From Oscillospiraceae bacterium (GTDB lineage Bacteria > Bacillota > Clostridia > Oscillospirales > Ruminococcaceae), in the NCBI GenBank assembly GCA_029007035.1, contig JAQXHC010000004.1:1-64000 (forward strand): a DNA stretch of 64,000 nt, in the 5' to 3' direction. Made by a program: the position numbers and the translations under genes. Of this stretch, positions 60,666 through 64,000 are shown piece by piece (position 1 is the first letter of the stretch; each line of letters opens with the position of its first letter). The notes below the pieces were generated by a model. It ran no database searches, was not told the origin of the DNA, and saw only the letters and a list, made by a program, of their open reading frames with translations.

Positions 60666-62547
60666 TGCCAACACTCCTGCATCTCACATACTCTGCCATT
60701 TCTCCGCAGGAAAGACCAAGCTTTTTTAAACACGATGCAACAGACGCCTGCTTCACAAATCCATCTGCTGCAACAGTGCTGTAACTTCCCGTGAATGAGC
60801 TTTCTGCAAGCTGCTCGCCGATTTTTTCCGAAATGCTGCCGCGTTTCATGCTCTCCTCGAAAAAGATTATCGTTTTATAATGCTGAATTCTTTCGATTAT
60901 CTCATCGGGAACCGGATAAATCCGCGTCAGCTTCAGAATATCGCAGTTTATTCCGTCCGCGTCAAGAAGCGATTTCGCCTTGAAAAGCTCGCTGCATATT
61001 CTGCCGTAGGTTATAAGGAGTATATCGCCGCTGTTTTCAAAAAATGTGTAATCCGTATTCAGCCTGTCCTTGGGAAAAGAAGATTTATCCGCACCCCTTG
61101 GATATCTGACCGCCGCAATTCCCGTATCTTCGAAAATGGCTCGCTTCATGCACATTTTAAGCTCCTCATAACAGGAGGGCGAATAAATCGTTGTATTCGG
61201 TATGGATGACAGCATCGGAACATCAAGCAGTCCATGATGAGTTTCGCCGTCCTCTCCGACTATACCGGCACGGTCAATCCCGAGAACTATGTGAAGATTT
61301 CCGATTGCGGCATCATGTACAAGCTGGTCATAGGAACGCTGAATAAATGTCGAATAGACTGCAAATACAGGTATTTTTCCCATTGTTGCCAGTCCGCAGC
61401 CAAAAGTTACCGCGTGCTGCTCTGCGATTCCGACATCAAAAAATCTCTCCGGATACTCGGCGGCAAAAAACTGCAGTCCCGTCCCATACTTCATTGCCGC
61501 TGTAATCGCGAAAATTCTGTCGTCATCCTCCGCAAGCCTGACAAGCTCTCTGCCGAAAACGGTTGAATAACATTCATCAGCCGATACTTCGGGATTTCCG
61601 GTAACTATATCAAACTTAGAAATACCGTGATATTCGCCGGGATTTTTCTCTGCGGGAATGTATCCCTTGCCTTTGACTGTTTTAACGTGAATCAGAACCG
61701 GTTTATGGAATGACTTGGCAACTTTCAGAACTTCGTCAAGTTCAGAGATGCTATGTCCGTTGACCGGTCCGAGATAGATAAAACCCATATCCTCAAACAT
61801 CGTACTCTGTTCAAGGATCCTCGATTTAACGGAATCCTTGGCATTCTTGATGCCCTTCGCCATAGGCGCACCCAATACGGGAATGTTCATCAGTGTTTTC
61901 TCAACAGTTCGCTTCGTGTTGAGATAACCCTCGGTGTTTCTCAGCGATGTAAGATATCTTGAAAGCGCTCCGACACTCTTTGAAATGGACATATTATTAT
62001 CGTTCAGTATTACGATCAGATTGCTGTTTTTATCCCTGCCGCCGTTATTCATCGCTTCGTAGAACATTCCGCCGGTCATAGCGCCGTCACCGATTACCGC
62101 AACCGCATAGTGATTGTCCCCGCTGACTTTCATCGCTTCGGCAATTCCCACTGCCAGAGATACCGACGTACTGCTGTGACCGCTGATGCAGGTATCATGC
62201 TCTGATTCATCCGGTTTCGGGAATCCTGATATACCATTCTCCTGACGCAAAGTTGAGAATCTGTCGGCTCTTCCGGTGAGTATTTTGTGAGTATAGGACT
62301 GATGTCCCACATCCCAGATTATTTTGTCCTCGGGAGAGTCAAAATTGCGATGAATTGCAAGAGTTAGTTCAACAACGCCAAGATTAGACGCAAGATGTCC
62401 GCCGTTTTTTGAAACAGTTGAAATCAGCATATTTCTAATTTCGCTGCAAAGACATCCGCACTGTCTAAGTGACAGTTTTTTCAGATCCTGCGGCAGATTC
62501 AGCTCTCTTAATGAAACTTTTTCTTCGTTTTTATTTTTTTCCCTCAT
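60652..62547 (-). CDS. dxs: 1-deoxy-D-xylulose-5-phosphate synthase
   Basis: A 631-residue thiamine-diphosphate enzyme starting the MEP isoprenoid pathway from pyruvate and glyceraldehyde 3-phosphate. Diagnostic segments: GHQSYTHKILTGR, SGHSSTSVSLAVGIAEA, IGDGAMTGGMFYEAMNNGG (ThDP motif GDGAMTGG), FDVGIAEQHAVTFGCGLA and GIDRAGIVGEDGETHHGLLD. Complete. It has no strong ribosome site before ATG. It follows ispA by 42 bp. Confidence 0.95.
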   Translation of the reverse strand: MREKNKNEEKVSLRELNLPQDLKKLSLRQCGCLCSEIRNMLISTVSKNGGHLASNLGVVELTLAIHRNFDSPEDKIIWDVGHQSYTHKILTGRADRFSTLRQENGISGFPKPDESEHDTCISGHSSTSVSLAVGIAEAMKVSGDNHYAVAVIGDGAMTGGMFYEAMNNGGRDKNSNLIVILNDNNMSISKSVGALSRYLTSLRNTEGYLNTKRTVEKTLMNIPVLGAPMAKGIKNAKDSVKSRILEQSTMFEDMGFIYLGPVNGHSISELDEVLKVAKSFHKPVLIHVKTVKGKGYIPAEKNPGEYHGISKFDIVTGNPEVSADECYSTVFGRELVRLAEDDDRIFAITAAMKYGTGLQFFAAEYPERFFDVGIAEQHAVTFGCGLATMGKIPVFAVYSTFIQRSYDQLVHDAAIGNLHIVLGIDRAGIVGEDGETHHGLLDVPMLSSIPNTTIYSPSCYEELKMCMKRAIFEDTGIAAVRYPRGADKSSFPKDRLNTDYTFFENSGDILLITYGRICSELFKAKSLLDADGINCDILKLTRIYPVPDEIIERIQHYKTIIFFEESMKRGSISEKIGEQLAESSFTGSYSTVAADGFVKQASVASCLKKLGLSCGEMAEYVRCRSVGNGKA

Positions 62548-62589
62548 TTTATACTTATGCGGAAACCGCTGTCCGCAACTCCTTTAAAA

Positions 62590-63477
62590 CTATTTTGTCC
62601 GCTTTAAAAGCATCTCAGTCAGCTGTTTAAGAAATCCGCTGTTGTCAAACTGCTCAAGTAAGGTCATTGCTTCCGAAGTTATCGCAGATGCTATTTCCTG
62701 TGCACGGGCAACTCCATAAAGTGTTACAAACGTTGTTTTATTCTCTTCTTCATCACTTCCGACAGGCTTTCCAAGATTTTCCTGAGTTCCTGTAACGTCG
62801 AGAATATCATCGATAATCTGAAATGCAAGTCCGAGCCTGAAAGCGTATTCCTCTGCCGTTCTGATCACATCGGCATCAGCTCCGGCACAGATACATCCCA
62901 TTACACAGGACGCGGCTATGAGCTGCCCTGTTTTACAGCGGTACATATTACGCAGATTCGCTTCATCAACGTCAGTGCGTTCCTCATTTTCCATATCGAT
63001 AACCTGACCGCCTATCATACCGTCTCTTCCGACAGCTTTGGCAAGATAAGAGATTATTCTGACCTTCTCCGCAGCGTCAAGCTCATTATCATCTGCAATT
63101 ATTTCAAAAGGAAGAACCGAAAGCGCGTCGCCCGCAAGAATCGCCATTGCTTCTCCGTACGCTTTGTGACATGACGGTCTGCCGCGGCGGAAATCATCAT
63201 CATCCATAGCAGGCAGGTCGTCGTGAATAAGTGAAAAGGTATGTATCATCTCAATCGCTGCAGCAGGAGCTTTTGCTTTGCGCAGGTCTCCTCCCAGCAT
63301 CTCGCAGAATGAATACACCAATACAGGACGCACTCTCTTTCCCCCTGCTTCAAGGGAATAGTTCATCGCGTCTATAAGACCGCTCTGCGGCTTGTTATTA
63401 TCACTGTGTGCATTATATACTTTAAGACTATCCTCCGCAAGAGAGATATAACTGTCAAGTTTTTCCTTAAATTCCAT
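62590..63477 (-). CDS. ispA: Geranyl/farnesyl diphosphate synthase
   Basis: A 295-residue prenyltransferase that elongates allylic diphosphates to farnesyl diphosphate. The two aspartate-rich motifs are DDLPAMDDDD with the following RRGRPSCHKAYGEA, and FQIIDDILDVTG near residue 220. The GKRVRP phosphate-binding segment is present. GGAGG precedes ATG, which overlaps the xseB stop. Complete and positioned beside dxs, so two steps of isoprenoid supply are co-expressed. Confidence 0.93.
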   Translation of the reverse strand: MEFKEKLDSYISLAEDSLKVYNAHSDNNKPQSGLIDAMNYSLEAGGKRVRPVLVYSFCEMLGGDLRKAKAPAAAIEMIHTFSLIHDDLPAMDDDDFRRGRPSCHKAYGEAMAILAGDALSVLPFEIIADDNELDAAEKVRIISYLAKAVGRDGMIGGQVIDMENEERTDVDEANLRNMYRCKTGQLIAASCVMGCICAGADADVIRTAEEYAFRLGLAFQIIDDILDVTGTQENLGKPVGSDEEENKTTFVTLYGVARAQEIASAITSEAMTLLEQFDNSGFLKQLTEMLLKRTK

Positions 63478-63659
63478 TATTCTACCTCCGTTACACTGAG
63501 CTGAGCCTCCTGAAGCTGCTTTTTGCAGTCCGCCGAGAGCTTTACTCCCTCGCCGTACAGAGCAACCGCTTTTTCAAGGGGGATTTCTCCCTTTTCAAGC
63601 TCCGCAACAATTGCTCCGAGCCTCGTCATATTTTCTTCAAAGCTAAGTTTTTCTTCCAT
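63477..63659 (-). CDS. xseB: Exodeoxyribonuclease VII small subunit
   Basis: A 60-residue helical protein, LSFEENMTRLGAIVAELEKGEIPLEKAVALYGEGVKL, typical of XseB. It joins the large subunit to form exonuclease VII, which digests single-stranded DNA. The ispA start overlaps its stop; it lies 13 bp from the xseA end. Confidence 0.92.
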   Translation of the reverse strand: MEEKLSFEENMTRLGAIVAELEKGEIPLEKAVALYGEGVKLSADCKKQLQEAQLSVTEVE

Positions 63660-63672
63660 ATTATCACCGCAT

Positions 63673-64000
63673 TTATTTTATTACAGCGTCGTGCTCGCCG
63701 CTGCCGAATCTGATTTTAACTGTATCGCCGCTTTTAAGCTTTTCTGCGTCATTTATAAGTCTTTCGCCATGGTAAACGAGAGAATAACCCCTCGACAGTA
63801 CTTTAAGGGGACTCAGCATATCGAGTCTTACCGCCAGCTCGCCGAGTCTCTTATCGCAATTCGATGTATATCTTCCATAGCTGTTTTTAAGTCGTTCTGA
63901 AAGTCCGTCAAGCCTACCGGCAGCAAGCTTCATCCGGTTTTCCGGAGACTGAGCCGTCAGTCTCGCGTTCAGAGCAATATACCCGTCAGTACACGAATCA
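63673..64000 (-). CDS. xseA: Exodeoxyribonuclease VII large subunit, C-terminal part
   Basis: Only about the last 108 codons are in the window; the frame stays open to the right edge. Visible features are the coiled-coil region with ARLTAQSPENRMKLAAGRLDGLS, LSPLKVLSRGYSLV, and the end KLKSGDTVKIRFGSGEHDAVI. The LSPLxVLxRGYSL segment is diagnostic of XseA. It heads the visible operon with xseB, ispA, dxs, tlyA, nadK, argR and recN. Confidence 0.92.
   Translation of the reverse strand, partial: DSCTDGYIALNARLTAQSPENRMKLAAGRLDGLSERLKNSYGRYTSNCDKRLGELAVRLDMLSPLKVLSRGYSLVYHGERLINDAEKLKSGDTVKIRFGSGEHDAVIK

Overview
The window looks like a chromosomal segment of a low-to-mid GC Gram-positive anaerobe of the Clostridia, most plausibly Oscillospiraceae/Ruminococcus-like. 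This is inferred from gene content: a sortase with a surface substrate, CotH, a BY-kinase/CpsB pair, YdbS/YdbT PH-domain proteins, GdpP, RNase J, and the xseA-xseB-ispA-dxs-tlyA-nadK-argR-recN cluster. Promoters with TTGACA and TATAAT at 17 bp, strong GGAGG-type ribosome sites and rho-independent terminators are all typical of the group. I ran no database search; identities come from motif recognition.

Layout. 0-0.8 kb: a small leftward transcription unit with in-frame amber codons and a repeat array, then tRNA-Pro(GGG). 0.8-6.8 kb: CpsB-type phosphatase with a fused Wzc-like tyrosine kinase, a CotH lipoprotein, and an EAL phosphodiesterase. 7-12.1 kb: a four-gene amino-acid uptake operon, in which a fused binding-protein/permease whose binding domain appears circularly permuted is followed by its ATPase and two sodium-coupled symporters. 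12.2-15.1 kb: DUF1893 and a three-gene sortase module. 15.2-19 kb: asnB, an HD hydrolase and pyrB with a PyrI-like zinc tail. 19.4-20.6 kb: TetR plus a lone pilin, under a perfect 26-bp operator-like palindrome. 20.7-29.7 kb: rnj-gdpP-rplI-dnaB-tilS-ftsH, a housekeeping operon from one strong promoter with a long leader. 30.2-34.6 kb: a degenerate phosphohexomutase, an alanine:Na+ symporter and the PH-domain pair. 34.6-36.6 kb: a secreted orphan, cyclophilin behind a structured leader, and endonuclease IV. 36.7-42.9 kb: a sugar-sensor-like diguanylate cyclase, a 974-residue acyltransferase-CapA-SGNH fusion and an AraC regulator. 42.9-49.1 kb: hisS-aspS, mgsA, a MinD-like ATPase, shikimate kinase and a radical SAM protein. 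49.3-54.1 kb: DegV, a hexapeptide-repeat protein, copZ-copA and cobO. 54.2-56.7 kb: a GH42 beta-galactosidase and a histidine phosphatase. 56.9-64 kb: the recN-to-xseA operon, cut by the window edge inside xseA.

Much of the window is ordinary core genome. The parts most worth a second look are the apparent circular permutation in the amino-acid transporter, the three-domain envelope fusion, the sortase module with a VEDTG sorting motif, the TetR-pilin operon, the inactive-looking phosphohexomutase, the amber-containing small transcription unit at the left edge, and the hairpin leader before the cyclophilin gene. I found no CRISPR array, prophage, insertion sequence or restriction/defence island. 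The claims of novelty are inferences from sequence only.
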